NCBI GenBank assembly: GCA_050943435.1
Contig: JBMNPE010000009.1
Location: 1 to 30,662, forward strand
Source: RGIG5675 sp050943435
Lineage (GTDB): Bacteria > Bacillota > Clostridia > Oscillospirales > Ruminococcaceae
Length of the DNA: 30,662 bases
Direction: 5' to 3'
Below are positions 15,444-23,741 of this stretch, piece by piece. Position numbers and translations under genes: made by a program. Position 1 is the first letter of the stretch. Each line of letters starts with the position of its first letter. Below the pieces are notes generated by a model. That model was given only the letters and a program-made list of their open reading frames with translations. It did not search any database and had not been told where the DNA came from.

Positions 15444-16148
15444 TCAGACAGTCCTGTTGAAATAGTGGGCAATTATCCAGTCTGCGCTGGGGACCCCGAG
15501 CCTCTTCATGTCGGCAGTGTTCCTCTTCTGTGAGAATTCCACCTCCACTGTCCTGGCATAGAAGCCTTCCTCGTCTGAGATTATGCCGCACAGGGCATTC
15601 GCCCCTTCCGGAACGCACCCGAGGGTGCCGAAGTCTATGATGTGCACGTCCCCGCTTTCATAGGAGCACGGGTCGTGATGGTGCCCGAAGAGAAGTATTC
15701 CCGGGCCCTCCAGGAATGTGCTCATATACTCGGGAGTCATGGGAGCCTTGACGTCTGCTCGCTTTCCCTCCGGGCACGGCCAGTGGGTCACCACTGCAGG
15801 CAGCCCTGCAAATTCGAAGCCGGACTGCGCTGGAAGCGAAGCGAGCCAGGAGCGGGATCCACCGGAAAGCCTCTCCAGCTGCCACAGGAAATGCTCTGCC
15901 GGAACCCTGGACGGAATTCCGATCTTTTCGGGACCTCCGGCAAGAACCAGGTCCTCGTGGTTTCCGCGGACGCAGGCCGTCAGGGGAAGAGACCTCACGA
16001 GGTTGACGCATTCCTCGGGCCTCGGTCCGAATCCGACTATGTCGCCGCATATTATGTATGAAGAGCACCCGCGCCTGCGGAGTTCTCCGACAGCCGCCTC
16101 GAGGGCAGGGAGATTCGAATGTATGTCGCAGATAACGCCGATTTTCAT
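15444..16148 (-). CDS. Calcineurin-like metallophosphoesterase (YfcE/MJ0936 type)
   Basis: A 234-residue binuclear metallophosphoesterase. Seen in order: DIH at 8-10, GDIVGFGP, GNHED, TH in VVTHWP and GHHH near 150, which are the five conserved metal-binding blocks. The length and MKIGVICDIHSNLPALEA start fit small cytosolic phosphodiesterases of the YfcE kind, whose physiological substrates are often unknown. AGGAGGG lies 4 nt before the ATG. The gene is alone and leftward, divergent from rubrerythrin. It may hydrolyse phosphodiesters or cyclic nucleotides; sequence alone does not say which. Confidence 0.9.
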   Translation of the reverse strand: MKIGVICDIHSNLPALEAAVGELRRRGCSSYIICGDIVGFGPRPEECVNLVRSLPLTACVRGNHEDLVLAGGPEKIGIPSRVPAEHFLWQLERLSGGSRSWLASLPAQSGFEFAGLPAVVTHWPCPEGKRADVKAPMTPEYMSTFLEGPGILLFGHHHDPCSYESGDVHIIDFGTLGCVPEGANALCGIISDEEGFYARTVEVEFSQKRNTADMKRLGVPSADWIIAHYFNRTV

Positions 16149-16258
16149 TTTGCCCTCCTGGGATGATGCATTTTCAACCGGAACTTCATCCAGAAATGCC
16201 TGAATTCATGGTAATATATTAATACACAAATCGAATTTTAATCACAAGGAGAATATTT

Positions 16259-16792
16259 ATGGAACTCAAAGGATCAAAAACAGAAAAGAACCTGCAGGCA
16301 GCATTTGCCGGCGAGTCTGAGGCAAGGAACAAATACACCTTTTTCGCAAGCGTAGCCAAGAAAGAGGGATATGTCCAGATTTCCCAGATCTTCATGGAGA
16401 CTGCAGAGAATGAAAGGGAGCACGCCAAGCTCTGGTTCAAGTACCTGGACGGAATAGGCGGAACACCTGAAAACCTCGACGCTGCAGCCGCAGGCGAAAA
16501 CTACGAGTGGACCCAGATGTACCCCGAATTCGCCAAGGTCGCCGATGAAGAGGGATTTACGGAGATAGCCGCAAGATTCCGCGCCGTTGCAGCGATCGAA
16601 AAAACGCACGAGGAGAGATACAAGAAGCTCGCCGAGAACGTCAAGGACGGCAAGGTGTTTGAGAAGGACGGCGTTGTCGTATGGAAGTGCTCTAACTGCG
16701 GACACATCCATGTAGGCAAGAATGCGCCGGAGATCTGCCCCGTATGCGGACATCCGAAGGCTTATTTCGAGCTGAAGGCAGAAAATTACTGA
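16259..16792 (+). CDS. Rubrerythrin
   Basis: A 177-residue non-haem iron peroxidase that reduces hydrogen peroxide in anaerobes. The N-terminal four-helix diiron domain has the paired ExxR/ExxH motifs (AGESEARNKYTFFA, TAENEREHAKLWF, EIAARFRAVAAIEKTHEERY). The C-terminal rubredoxin-like domain has two Cys pairs, CSNCGH at 144-149 and CPVCGH near 160-165, which hold one iron. The order and size are those of the classic rubrerythrin. AAGGAGAAT lies just before the ATG. It is alone with its own terminator at 16811-16850. A regulator of the PerR type could control it, but no clear box was identified. Confidence 0.97.
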   Translation: MELKGSKTEKNLQAAFAGESEARNKYTFFASVAKKEGYVQISQIFMETAENEREHAKLWFKYLDGIGGTPENLDAAAAGENYEWTQMYPEFAKVADEEGFTEIAARFRAVAAIEKTHEERYKKLAENVKDGKVFEKDGVVVWKCSNCGHIHVGKNAPEICPVCGHPKAYFELKAENY

Positions 16793-16810
16793 TTCCTGAC
16801 AAAGACTAAA

Positions 16811-16850
16811 AGAAGCTCCTGAAGGAATTTTCCTTCAGGAGCTTTTTTAA
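16811..16850. terminator. Bidirectional intrinsic terminator after rubrerythrin
   Basis: GCTCCTGAAGGA at 16815-16826 pairs perfectly with TCCTTCAGGAGC at 16831-16842 around ATTT, followed by six T. On the minus strand a T-rich TTCTTTTAG follows, so it also serves the MFS gene that ends at 16863. Confidence 0.93.
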
Positions 16851-16862
16851 TGAGCACTGCGC

Positions 16863-18182
16863 TTATGCGGCATTTTTGGCCGGAGACGGGGCAGGGGGCT
16901 TGTTGTCCCCGTGCCTCACCATGATCATGGTGAGGAAGGAAATGAACACAGCCGCTGCCGCATAGAGGAAGAGCGGCCTGTATCCGAGCCTCTCCATTAT
17001 TGCCCCGGATACTATCGGGGTGAGGGACTGCGCTGCCATTGAGAACGTGTAGTAATAGCCAGTGAATTTCCCAACGTCCGAGCTGTGGCACATCTCGACG
17101 ACCATCGGAAGGGAGTTGACGTTTATTGCGGCCCATGCGACACCTACGAGAACGAACAGCACATAGAGTATCGGGGAGAAGCCGCCGCCTGAAAGAGTGT
17201 AGATATAGGCGAAGAGGAAGCATGCCGTGAGTAGGCCGACGCCTCCCATGATCGATTTCTTCCTGCCTATCTTGGCTGCGAGGAACCCTATCGGGAAATA
17301 CGCGACTATCGCGCCTACGCTTCCGACGGTGAGGCACATGGAAGCCTCGCCAAGGGCCATGTCCCAAACGGCTTCGGCATATGTGGTGAACCATGTTGTC
17401 ACGGCGTTGTAGCCGAAGAACCAGAAGAATATCGAAAGCAGGATGAATATTAGGCTCTTTCTGACATCCTTTGGGAGCTTTGTCGAGCTTCCCCCGGAAG
17501 ACGCCACATCCTGTTCCGGATGGGCTTTTTCATAGGCCATGTTCTCCGCGGCGAGCTTGGGCTCGTTTATCGTCATGACGAGGACCCCGACGCAGACCAG
17601 CATTATCACAGCCACGATGGAAAACAGCGGTACGTAGTCTACATGGTCCAGGCCGCCGACCCTTGCGGAAGAATAGAGGAAGCTGGTTATTATAAGGTAG
17701 ATTATTCCTCCAATGGCTCCCATCATGTTTATGACGGCGTTGGCCTGGGACCTCAGGGGCTTCGGCGTGACGTCCGGCATCAGGGCAACCGCAGGGGAGC
17801 GGTATAGCCCCATTGCCACCAGGAGCATCATCAGCACTACGGTGAATAGGATGATCTTGTATTCGGCAGGGGACTCGTAATAGCTGTTGTCGAGCACCGG
17901 GAGGAACATCATCAGCACCACGGCGGATACTGTCCCGACGATGATGAAGGGCATCCTCCTCCCGAGCCTGTTCCTGCTCCTGTCGGAGATCTTGCCGAAC
18001 AGCGGGAGAAGGAACAGGGCGAGAACGTTGTCCAGGGCCATCAGTGTCCCGGACAGCGTCTTGTTCATGTGGAAAGTGTTGTTGAGTATCAGGGGGATGA
18101 CGTTGTTGTACATCTGCCAGAAGGCGCAGATGGACATGAACGCCAGGCCTACGAGAAATGTCCTCTTGTAATTAAGCTTCAT
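16863..18182 (-). CDS. Major facilitator superfamily transporter, SLC45/sugar-cation symporter-like
   Basis: A 439-residue membrane protein with 12 predicted helices. Motif A appears in both halves: GKISDRSRNRLGRRMPFI after helix 2 and GFLAAKIGRKKSIMGG after helix 8. The segment LYRSPAVALMPDVTPKPLRS near helix 4-5 is typical of SLC45 and sugar-cation MFS members, so a sugar or glycoside is a likely substrate, though not proven. AAGGAG lies 9 nt before the ATG. It is 29 nt downstream of the flavin reductase gene and in the same direction, so they share a transcript. No sugar-degrading enzyme is beside it to name the substrate. Confidence 0.88.
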   Translation of the reverse strand: MKLNYKRTFLVGLAFMSICAFWQMYNNVIPLILNNTFHMNKTLSGTLMALDNVLALFLLPLFGKISDRSRNRLGRRMPFIIVGTVSAVVLMMFLPVLDNSYYESPAEYKIILFTVVLMMLLVAMGLYRSPAVALMPDVTPKPLRSQANAVINMMGAIGGIIYLIITSFLYSSARVGGLDHVDYVPLFSIVAVIMLVCVGVLVMTINEPKLAAENMAYEKAHPEQDVASSGGSSTKLPKDVRKSLIFILLSIFFWFFGYNAVTTWFTTYAEAVWDMALGEASMCLTVGSVGAIVAYFPIGFLAAKIGRKKSIMGGVGLLTACFLFAYIYTLSGGGFSPILYVLFVLVGVAWAAINVNSLPMVVEMCHSSDVGKFTGYYYTFSMAAQSLTPIVSGAIMERLGYRPLFLYAAAAVFISFLTMIMVRHGDNKPPAPSPAKNAA

Positions 18183-18211
18183 AAAGGATCATCTCCTTAT
18201 ATAAAAGGCAG

Positions 18212-18784
18212 TCAGTGCCTGTTTCCCGATTTCCTCACGGAAAACCCGAATCCGCCGAGGCTTCTTCCGAGCTCGACGTAGTCCCCGTGGGAATAGGAGG
18301 CGAGGTCAGCCCTTCCGTATCTCAGCTTTCCGCTTTCGTCGAAGAGCTCCTCCCTGGCAGTAGCCGCGACCACGTCTGCAAGGAACATGTCGTGGCTTCC
18401 GAGCTCTAACCTGTTAAATACCCTGCACTCGATTGACAGGGGAGACTCGTCGATGGTGGGCGGAGCCACGGCCAGAGACGAGACCGGCGTGAGGTGTGCC
18501 TCCTTAAACTTGTCCACGTCCCTGCCGGACCTGACTCCGCAGAAGTCAGCGGCCCGGACAAGGCTTCGGGATACGAGATTGATCACGAATTCTCCGTTTT
18601 CATCTATTTTCTGGTGCGTGAGCCTCGAAGGCATGAGGGAGATGTACACCCTCGGGGGCTTTGAGCACGCTACTCCGGTCCACGCCACGGTGCAGACATC
18701 AGGTGCATCTGCAGTGCCGCTCGTCACGAGGCAGACCGGCAGAGGCGACATGTATATGCCGGGAGACATTTCGATTCTTCCCAT
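18212..18784 (-). CDS. Flavin reductase-like domain protein (FMN-binding split barrel)
   Basis: A 190-residue flavin reductase-family protein. Seen: PLPVCLVTSG near the start, ACSKPPRVYISLMPSRLTHQKI, in which Ser and Thr contact the flavin phosphate and ring in this family, ENGEFVINLVS, and GSHDMFLADVVA. Such proteins bind FMN and reduce flavin with NAD(P)H or serve as electron-transfer partners. The ATG at 18784 was chosen over 18823 because AAGGAGGG ends 6 nt upstream. First gene of a two-gene operon with the MFS transporter, under the promoter at 18828-18856. Confidence 0.88.
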   Translation of the reverse strand: MGRIEMSPGIYMSPLPVCLVTSGTADAPDVCTVAWTGVACSKPPRVYISLMPSRLTHQKIDENGEFVINLVSRSLVRAADFCGVRSGRDVDKFKEAHLTPVSSLAVAPPTIDESPLSIECRVFNRLELGSHDMFLADVVAATAREELFDESGKLRYGRADLASYSHGDYVELGRSLGGFGFSVRKSGNRH

Positions 18785-18827
18785 AAATTCCCTCCTTTTC
18801 CGGCTGAAAATCAAAGCCGGCAATTAA

Positions 18828-18856
18828 ATTATCACAGCATTCGGCGGCAGTGTAAA
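18828..18856 (-). promoter_or_regulatory. Predicted promoter of the flavin reductase-MFS operon
   Basis: On the minus strand TTTACA (18856-18851), a 17-nt spacer and GATAAT (18833-18828). The leader of about 40 nt has a 6-bp hairpin CCGGCT/AGCCGG immediately upstream of the ribosome binding site. It is back to back with the possible promoter of the SprT-like gene. Confidence 0.6.
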
Positions 18857-18897
18857 GCCTCGGAAGCATGGGACCGCCATATAGGTCCCGGGCGGTG

Positions 18898-18903
18898 TAT
18901 AAT
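18898..18903 (+). promoter_or_regulatory. TATAAT -10 element just upstream of the SprT-like gene
   Basis: A perfect TATAAT ends 7 nt before the ATG at 18911. A transcription start at the usual distance would fall on or next to the start codon, so the mRNA could be leaderless. No convincing -35 is seen at 16-18 nt, and no ribosome binding site lies between. Confidence 0.4.
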
Positions 18904-18910
18904 TCGGCAT

Positions 18911-19408
18911 ATGGAAACAAGATGCACAAAAAGCGATGTGGACATGCTCCTTGGGGAAGTCATATGGCAGGCTGAGAATATCGGGATCCCGGTCTCGGAA
19001 CACATTTCACGCCGTGTCAGGATCAGCGGGAAGGCGACCTCAGGCTTCGGATCCTGCACAAAAAGAAAGAACGGGACATATGAAATAATGCTCTCCTCAA
19101 GGGTAGCGGAAGCCGGAGAAGGGGCTGTGAGGAATGTCCTTGCCCACGAGGTCCTTCACACCTGCCCGGGCTGCTCCAACCACGGAGCGCTGTGGAAAAG
19201 GTACGCCGCCATGATGAAGTCCGCATACGGGTACGACATAAGGACGAGGGCAGATCCGAAGGAACTCGGGGTCAGGACCGAGTACAGGTATTCAGTCGTG
19301 TGTCTTGCATGCGGCAGGAGGTATGAGAGGCAGAAGATGTGCCGCCTTATTAGGCACCCGTCGATGTACCGCTGCGTGTGCGGAGGACGCCTCAGGAGGG
19401 AAAGGTAA
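18911..19408 (+). CDS. SprT-like zinc metalloprotein
   Basis: A 165-residue SprT-like domain protein. The zinc motif HEVLH at 79-83 is followed by TCPGCSNHGALWKR, the WSS1/SPRTN-type third-ligand region, and a C-terminal zinc ribbon has CLACGRRYERQKM and a CVCGG pair near 150-160. The eukaryotic relatives cleave DNA-protein crosslinks; the role of bacterial ones is not well known. The open frame is complete and of normal size. The start has no ribosome binding site and a -10 element sits directly upstream. Its terminator at 19438-19475 is weak. Confidence 0.85.
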   Translation: METRCTKSDVDMLLGEVIWQAENIGIPVSEHISRRVRISGKATSGFGSCTKRKNGTYEIMLSSRVAEAGEGAVRNVLAHEVLHTCPGCSNHGALWKRYAAMMKSAYGYDIRTRADPKELGVRTEYRYSVVCLACGRRYERQKMCRLIRHPSMYRCVCGGRLRRER

Positions 19409-19437
19409 TCTGCCGCAGAACAGCTTAAAATCAGTGT

Positions 19438-19470
19438 AAAACGGGGCTTTCAGGGGCCCTCCGTTTCTTT
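19438..19470 (+). terminator. Probable terminator of the SprT-like gene
   Basis: AAACGGGG near 19438-19445 pairs with CCCTCCGTTT-like sequence near 19457-19466 (with a G-T pair and a bulge), followed by CTTT. The inner part GGC...GCC is irregular. The T tract is short and lies within the -35 of the nifJ promoter. Confidence 0.5.
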
Positions 19471-19496
19471 ACACTATATGATTTGCGTGATAAAAT
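19468..19496 (+). promoter_or_regulatory. Predicted promoter of nifJ
   Basis: TTTACA at 19468-19473, a 17-nt spacer and TAAAAT at 19491-19496, five of six in both hexamers. Transcription would begin near 19503, so the leader to the GTG at 19593 is about 90 nt and contains the hairpin at 19505-19549. Confidence 0.65.
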
Positions 19497-19504
19497 TATC
19501 GTGT

Positions 19505-19549
19505 TCTCAGGCAGATTCTGTTGAGATTGCCTGTCTGAGAAGCTTTTTT
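19505..19549 (+). promoter_or_regulatory. Terminator-like hairpin in the nifJ leader (possible attenuator)
   Basis: TCTCAGGCAG at 19505-19514 pairs with CTGTCTGAGA at 19531-19540 (one G-T), followed by AGC and six T at 19544-19549. It lies between the predicted nifJ promoter and the nifJ ribosome binding site. If it ends transcription, nifJ expression would be regulated by readthrough, or a second start lies after it. Confidence 0.65.
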
Positions 19550-19592
19550 GTGTTCTGACTCTGTACATCTTTAAAGGAGGATAAAAAGCAAA

Positions 19593-22500
19593 GTGGCACG
19601 CAAAATGATCACAATGGACGGCAATGAGGCCGCCGCACATGTGTCCTACGCTTTCACTGACGTAGCCGCCATTTACCCGATAACGCCTTCATCGGTTATG
19701 GCAGAGCACGTTGATGAATGGTCTGCAAAGGGACGCAAGAACATCTTTGGACATCAGGTAAAGCTGGTGGAGATGCAGTCCGAGGGAGGCGCCTCCGGCG
19801 CAGTCCACGGCTCTCTGGCAGCCGGAGCTCTGACGACAACCTTCACGGCTTCTCAGGGCCTTCTCCTCATGATCCCGAACATGTACAAGATAGCCGGTGA
19901 GCTCCTGCCGTGCGTCATTGACGTTTCAGCGCGCGCCGTAGCCACTCATGCTCTTTCAATATTCGGAGATCATTCCGACGTAATGGCCTGCCGCCAGACC
20001 GGATTTGCCATGATGGCATGCTCCAGCGTCCAGGAAGTCATGGACCTGACAGCAGTCTCCCACCTGTCCGCAATCAAGGGACGTGTACCGTTCCTCAACT
20101 TCTTCGACGGATTCCGCACTTCACACGAGATCCAGAAGGTCGAGGTATGGGACTACGACGACCTCAAGGACATGGTCGACATGGATGCTGTCCAGAAGTT
20201 CCGCGATTCTGCCCTCAATCCTGAGCATCCTGTTATGCGCGGCACAGCCCAGAACCCGGATATCTTCTTCCAGGCTTCCGAGGCTTCCAACAAGTACTAT
20301 CAGGCAGTCCCCGGGATAGTCGAGGACTACATGAACCAGGTAAACGCCAAGATCGGCACCCACTATGCACCGTTCAACTACTACGGCGCACCGGATGCGG
20401 AGACGGTCATCGTGGCAATGGGTTCTGTCGCAGAGACCATAATCGAGACAGTCGACTACCTCAACAGCAAGGGCGGAAAGTACGGACTCGTAAATGTCCA
20501 CCTCTACAGGCCTTTCTGCACGAAGAGATTCCTCGCAGCCCTTCCGAAGACCGTCAAGAACATAGCTGTCATGGACCGCACGAAGGAACCCGGATCCAAG
20601 GGCGAGCCTCTCGCACTCGACGTAATAGCGGCAGTGCGCGGATCCGAATTTGATTCAGCAAAGATCGTTTCCGGACGCTACGGCCTCGGCTCCAAGGACA
20701 CGACTCCTGCCCAGATAGCTGCGGTGTTCAAGAATGCTGAATCCGCAGACTCCAAGGAGAAGTTCACAGTCGGCATCGAGGACGATGTGACCGGACTGTC
20801 CCTCAAGGTTGAGGACATCGAGGACACGACGCCCAAGGGAACGACGAGCTGCAAGTTCTGGGGCCTCGGCTCCGACGGAACTGTCGGCGCGAACAAGAAC
20901 TCCATCAAGATCATCGGAGACCACACCGACATGTATGCGCAGGCATACTTCGATTATGACTCCAAGAAGTCCGGCGGCGTAACGGTTTCCCACCTGCGCT
21001 TCGGAAAATCCCCGATACATTCCACGTACCTCATCAACAAGGCCGACTTCGTAGCGTGCCACAACCCGGCCTACATCGGAAAGTACGACATGGTCGAGGA
21101 CATCAAGAAGGGCGGCACGTTCCTCATCAACTGCCAGTGGGATTTCAAGGAGCTCGAAGCTCATCTGCCCGCCAAGGATAAGAAGTACATCGCCGAGAAC
21201 GGCATCAAGGTATACACGATCGACTGCAACGTCATCGACAAGAAGCTCGGACTCCGCGGAAGGGTCAACACAGTTCTGCAGTCCGCGTTCTTCAAGCTCG
21301 CGGGAATCATCCCCGAGGACCAGGCAATCGTCTACATGAAGGAAGCCGCAAAGGCGACCTACGGACGCAAGGGCGACGACGTCGTAAAGATGAACTACGA
21401 CGCTATTGATGCCGGAAGCCAGTCCATAGTCAAGATCGATGTTCCCGACTACTGGAAGGATTCCACGGAAGCAGTTGAGAAGGAGACTGTGGAAGCAAGG
21501 TCTGAGGACGTCAAGAAGTATGTTGAAGACGTTCTTATCCCTGTCAACCACAAGCGCGGCGACAAGCTGCCGGTATCCACATTTGTGGATCTCGCAGACG
21601 GACATGTCCCGACCGGGACATCCGCATATGAGAAGCGCGGAATCGCTGTAAACGTCCCCGAATGGAATCCTGAAAAGTGCATTCAGTGCGCATTCTGCGC
21701 ATATGTGTGCCCGCACGCCGTCATCCGCCCGGTGGCGATGACGGAGGAAGAGCTCAAGAATGCCCCGGCAGGAGTAAAATCCGCCACGATGATGGGACTT
21801 CCTCAGCTCAAGTTCGTTATGACTGTTTCACCGCTGGACTGCACAGGCTGCGGAAGCTGCGCAAATGTCTGCCCGGGCAGGGGCGGGGAGAAGGCTCTCA
21901 CGATGAAGCCCGCTGTGGATCAGATGGATCAGCAGAAGGTTTTCGAGTACGGCCTCGGAATCGGAGAGAAGCCGGAAGTCAAGGAAAAGTTCAAGGGGAA
22001 CGCCGTCAAGGAATCCCAGTTCCGCAAGCCGCTGCTTGAGTTCTCAGGCGCGTGCGGCGGATGCGGCGAGACTCCGTATGCAAAGCTCGTAACACAGCTC
22101 TTCGGAGACAGGATGATCATAGCGAACGCCACCGGATGCTCCTCTATCTGGGGCGGAAGCGAGCCGGCCTGCCCGTACACGGTCAATGACCGCGGATTCG
22201 GTCCTGCATGGGCGAACAGCCTGTTCGAGGACAATGCCGAGTACGGACTCGGAATGTGCATAGCTGAGAACGTACGCCGCAACCACGCTGTCGACGACAT
22301 CAAGGCCTTCGCAGAGAAAGTCAGCGGAGATGCCGACAAGACAGCGGTCATCAAGGCCTATCTCGACACCCTCGATGACGGAGAGGCGAACAGGAAGGCT
22401 ACCGACGACCTCGTGGCGATGCTCGAGAAGGACGGAAGCGCCGAGGCCAAGGAACTGCTCAAGAGCAAGGATGTATTCGCAAAGAAGTCCATCTGGGCGT

Positions 22501-23135
22501 TCGGCGGAGACGGCTGGGCCTATGACATCGGATTCGGCGGACTCGACCACACCCTCGCCAGCGGCGAGAACATCAACGTCCTGGTATTCGACACGGAAGT
22601 CTATTCCAACACAGGCGGACAGTCATCCAAGTCCACTCCTGTCGGAGCAGTCGCACAGTTCGCGGCAGCCGGCAAGGAGACAAAGAAGAAGGACCTCGCT
22701 TCCATCATGATGAGCTACGGATACGTGTACGTGGCACAGGTGGCAATGGGAGCCGACATGCAGCAGACAGTAAAGGCTATAAAAGAAGCCGAGTCCTACA
22801 ACGGACCTTCCCTCGTCATCGCGTATGCGCCGTGCATCAACCACGGAATCAGGGGCGGCATGGTTAATGCCCAGACCGAGATCAAGAAGGCGGTCGAGGC
22901 AGGCTACTGGTTCAACTTCAGGTATGATCCGCGCCGTGCAAAGGAAGGAAAGAATCCGTTCCAGCTCGACAGCAAGAAGCCTACTGCGGACTACAAGGAC
23001 TTCATAATGAACGAAGTCAGGTATTCTTCACTGACCCGTACATTCCCGGAGCGCGCAGAGAAGCTGTTTGCAGAAGCAGTCGAAGGATCCCACGAGAAGT
23101 ACGACCAGCTGGTCGAAAGGGCAAAGGACGAATAA
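19593..23135 (+). CDS. nifJ: Pyruvate:ferredoxin (flavodoxin) oxidoreductase, single-chain
   Basis: A 1180-residue enzyme that converts pyruvate, CoA and oxidised ferredoxin to acetyl-CoA, CO2 and reduced ferredoxin, using thiamine diphosphate and three [4Fe-4S] clusters. Seen: the pyruvate-binding start with YPITPSSVMAEH (domain I), the 2x[4Fe-4S] ferredoxin domain with CIQCAFCAYVCP at 696-707 and CTGCGSCANVCP at 750-761, GACGGCGETP near 830 which with a later Cys gives the third cluster, and the thiamine motif GGDGWAYDIG at 971-980 with NTGGQSSKSTP. The length is normal. The GTG start gives MARKMITMDGN, the usual start of this family; GGAGG lies 12 nt upstream. Alone in its transcript with a terminator at 23156-23188. 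Central to fermentation and ferredoxin supply. Confidence 0.98.
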   Translation: MARKMITMDGNEAAAHVSYAFTDVAAIYPITPSSVMAEHVDEWSAKGRKNIFGHQVKLVEMQSEGGASGAVHGSLAAGALTTTFTASQGLLLMIPNMYKIAGELLPCVIDVSARAVATHALSIFGDHSDVMACRQTGFAMMACSSVQEVMDLTAVSHLSAIKGRVPFLNFFDGFRTSHEIQKVEVWDYDDLKDMVDMDAVQKFRDSALNPEHPVMRGTAQNPDIFFQASEASNKYYQAVPGIVEDYMNQVNAKIGTHYAPFNYYGAPDAETVIVAMGSVAETIIETVDYLNSKGGKYGLVNVHLYRPFCTKRFLAALPKTVKNIAVMDRTKEPGSKGEPLALDVIAAVRGSEFDSAKIVSGRYGLGSKDTTPAQIAAVFKNAESADSKEKFTVGIEDDVTGLSLKVEDIEDTTPKGTTSCKFWGLGSDGTVGANKNSIKIIGDHTDMYAQAYFDYDSKKSGGVTVSHLRFGKSPIHSTYLINKADFVACHNPAYIGKYDMVEDIKKGGTFLINCQWDFKELEAHLPAKDKKYIAENGIKVYTIDCNVIDKKLGLRGRVNTVLQSAFFKLAGIIPEDQAIVYMKEAAKATYGRKGDDVVKMNYDAIDAGSQSIVKIDVPDYWKDSTEAVEKETVEARSEDVKKYVEDVLIPVNHKRGDKLPVSTFVDLADGHVPTGTSAYEKRGIAVNVPEWNPEKCIQCAFCAYVCPHAVIRPVAMTEEELKNAPAGVKSATMMGLPQLKFVMTVSPLDCTGCGSCANVCPGRGGEKALTMKPAVDQMDQQKVFEYGLGIGEKPEVKEKFKGNAVKESQFRKPLLEFSGACGGCGETPYAKLVTQLFGDRMIIANATGCSSIWGGSEPACPYTVNDRGFGPAWANSLFEDNAEYGLGMCIAENVRRNHAVDDIKAFAEKVSGDADKTAVIKAYLDTLDDGEANRKATDDLVAMLEKDGSAEAKELLKSKDVFAKKSIWAFGGDGWAYDIGFGGLDHTLASGENINVLVFDTEVYSNTGGQSSKSTPVGAVAQFAAAGKETKKKDLASIMMSYGYVYVAQVAMGADMQQTVKAIKEAESYNGPSLVIAYAPCINHGIRGGMVNAQTEIKKAVEAGYWFNFRYDPRRAKEGKNPFQLDSKKPTADYKDFIMNEVRYSSLTRTFPERAEKLFAEAVEGSHEKYDQLVERAKDE

Positions 23136-23155
23136 TCCGGAACTCAGAACTCACA

Positions 23156-23188
23156 AGGACGGGGAATCTTATTCCCCGTCTTTTTTTG
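23156..23188 (+). terminator. Intrinsic terminator of nifJ
   Basis: GACGGGGAAT at 23158-23167 pairs perfectly with ATTCCCCGTC at 23171-23180 around a 3-nt loop and is followed by seven T. Confidence 0.95.
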
Positions 23189-23231
23189 TGTATTCTAATC
23201 TGTCCCGATGCCCTGAAATATGAAGAAATGG

Positions 23232-23264
23232 CAAAAAAATTCCCGGAACATGAGTTCCGGGAAT
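23232..23264 (-). terminator. Intrinsic terminator of the tmcAL-tsaE-tsaB-rpiB operon
   Basis: On the minus strand ATTCCCGGAAC pairs perfectly with GTTCCGGGAAT around TCAT, followed by seven T. It is 19 nt after the rpiB stop. Confidence 0.94.
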
Positions 23265-23282
23265 GCTGTGTCAAAATCAGGT

Positions 23283-23741
23283 TCAGGTTTCGGGGAGCTC
23301 TCCTCTTTCTATCTCGGCAATCTTTTCTATTCTCCTGCTGTGCCTCTCGCCGCCCTCGAACTCGGTTGTCAGGAATACGTCCACAAGCTCCTCGGCCTCT
23401 CCTTCGCCAAGTATCCTTCCGCCGAGCGAGAGGATATTTGCGTCGTTGTGGAGCCTGCAGTACTTGGCCCCGTAGTAGTCGCTGACGGCTGCGCATCTTA
23501 TCCCGCGGAACTTGTTTGCTGCCATCGAAATTCCGAGGCCGGTGCCGCAGAAGATTATCCCCCTGTCGCATTCTCCGCGCTGTATGGCCCTGCACGCCCT
23601 GGCCGCCATGTCGGGATAGTCGCATGACTCCTCCGTGTAGCAGCCGTAATCCACGTATTCGTATCCCTTTTCATCGAGGTGCTTCATTACCGCCTGCTTG
23701 AGCTGGAATCCCCCGTGATCGCTTGCAAGTGCTATTTTCAT
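23283..23741 (-). CDS. rpiB: Ribose-5-phosphate isomerase B (RpiB/LacAB family)
   Basis: A 152-residue isomerase of the RpiB/LacA/LacB family that interconverts ribose 5-phosphate and ribulose 5-phosphate. Seen: the phosphate and metal-free active-site motif SDHGGFQLK at 7-15, Cys65 in the catalytic motif FCGTGLGISMAANK (64-77) and HNDANILSLGGR. Length and motifs fit RpiB better than galactose-6-phosphate isomerase subunits because of the single gene. It begins with ATG inside the TsaB stop (ATGA overlap of 4 nt), so it is translated with tsaB. It complements rpe at 12292 in the pentose phosphate pathway, though it is not beside it. Confidence 0.93.
   Translation of the reverse strand: MKIALASDHGGFQLKQAVMKHLDEKGYEYVDYGCYTEESCDYPDMAARACRAIQRGECDRGIIFCGTGLGISMAANKFRGIRCAAVSDYYGAKYCRLHNDANILSLGGRILGEGEAEELVDVFLTTEFEGGERHSRRIEKIAEIERGELPET

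Noticed and set aside
16149..16258. PerR box or sigma-70 promoter upstream of rubrerythrin
   Set aside because: AT-rich sequence is present, but no hexamer pair with good spacing or clear PerR palindrome could be supported.
20655..21716. Minus-strand open frame of 353 codons inside nifJ
   Set aside because: Shadow of nifJ; long open antisense frames are expected with this codon bias.
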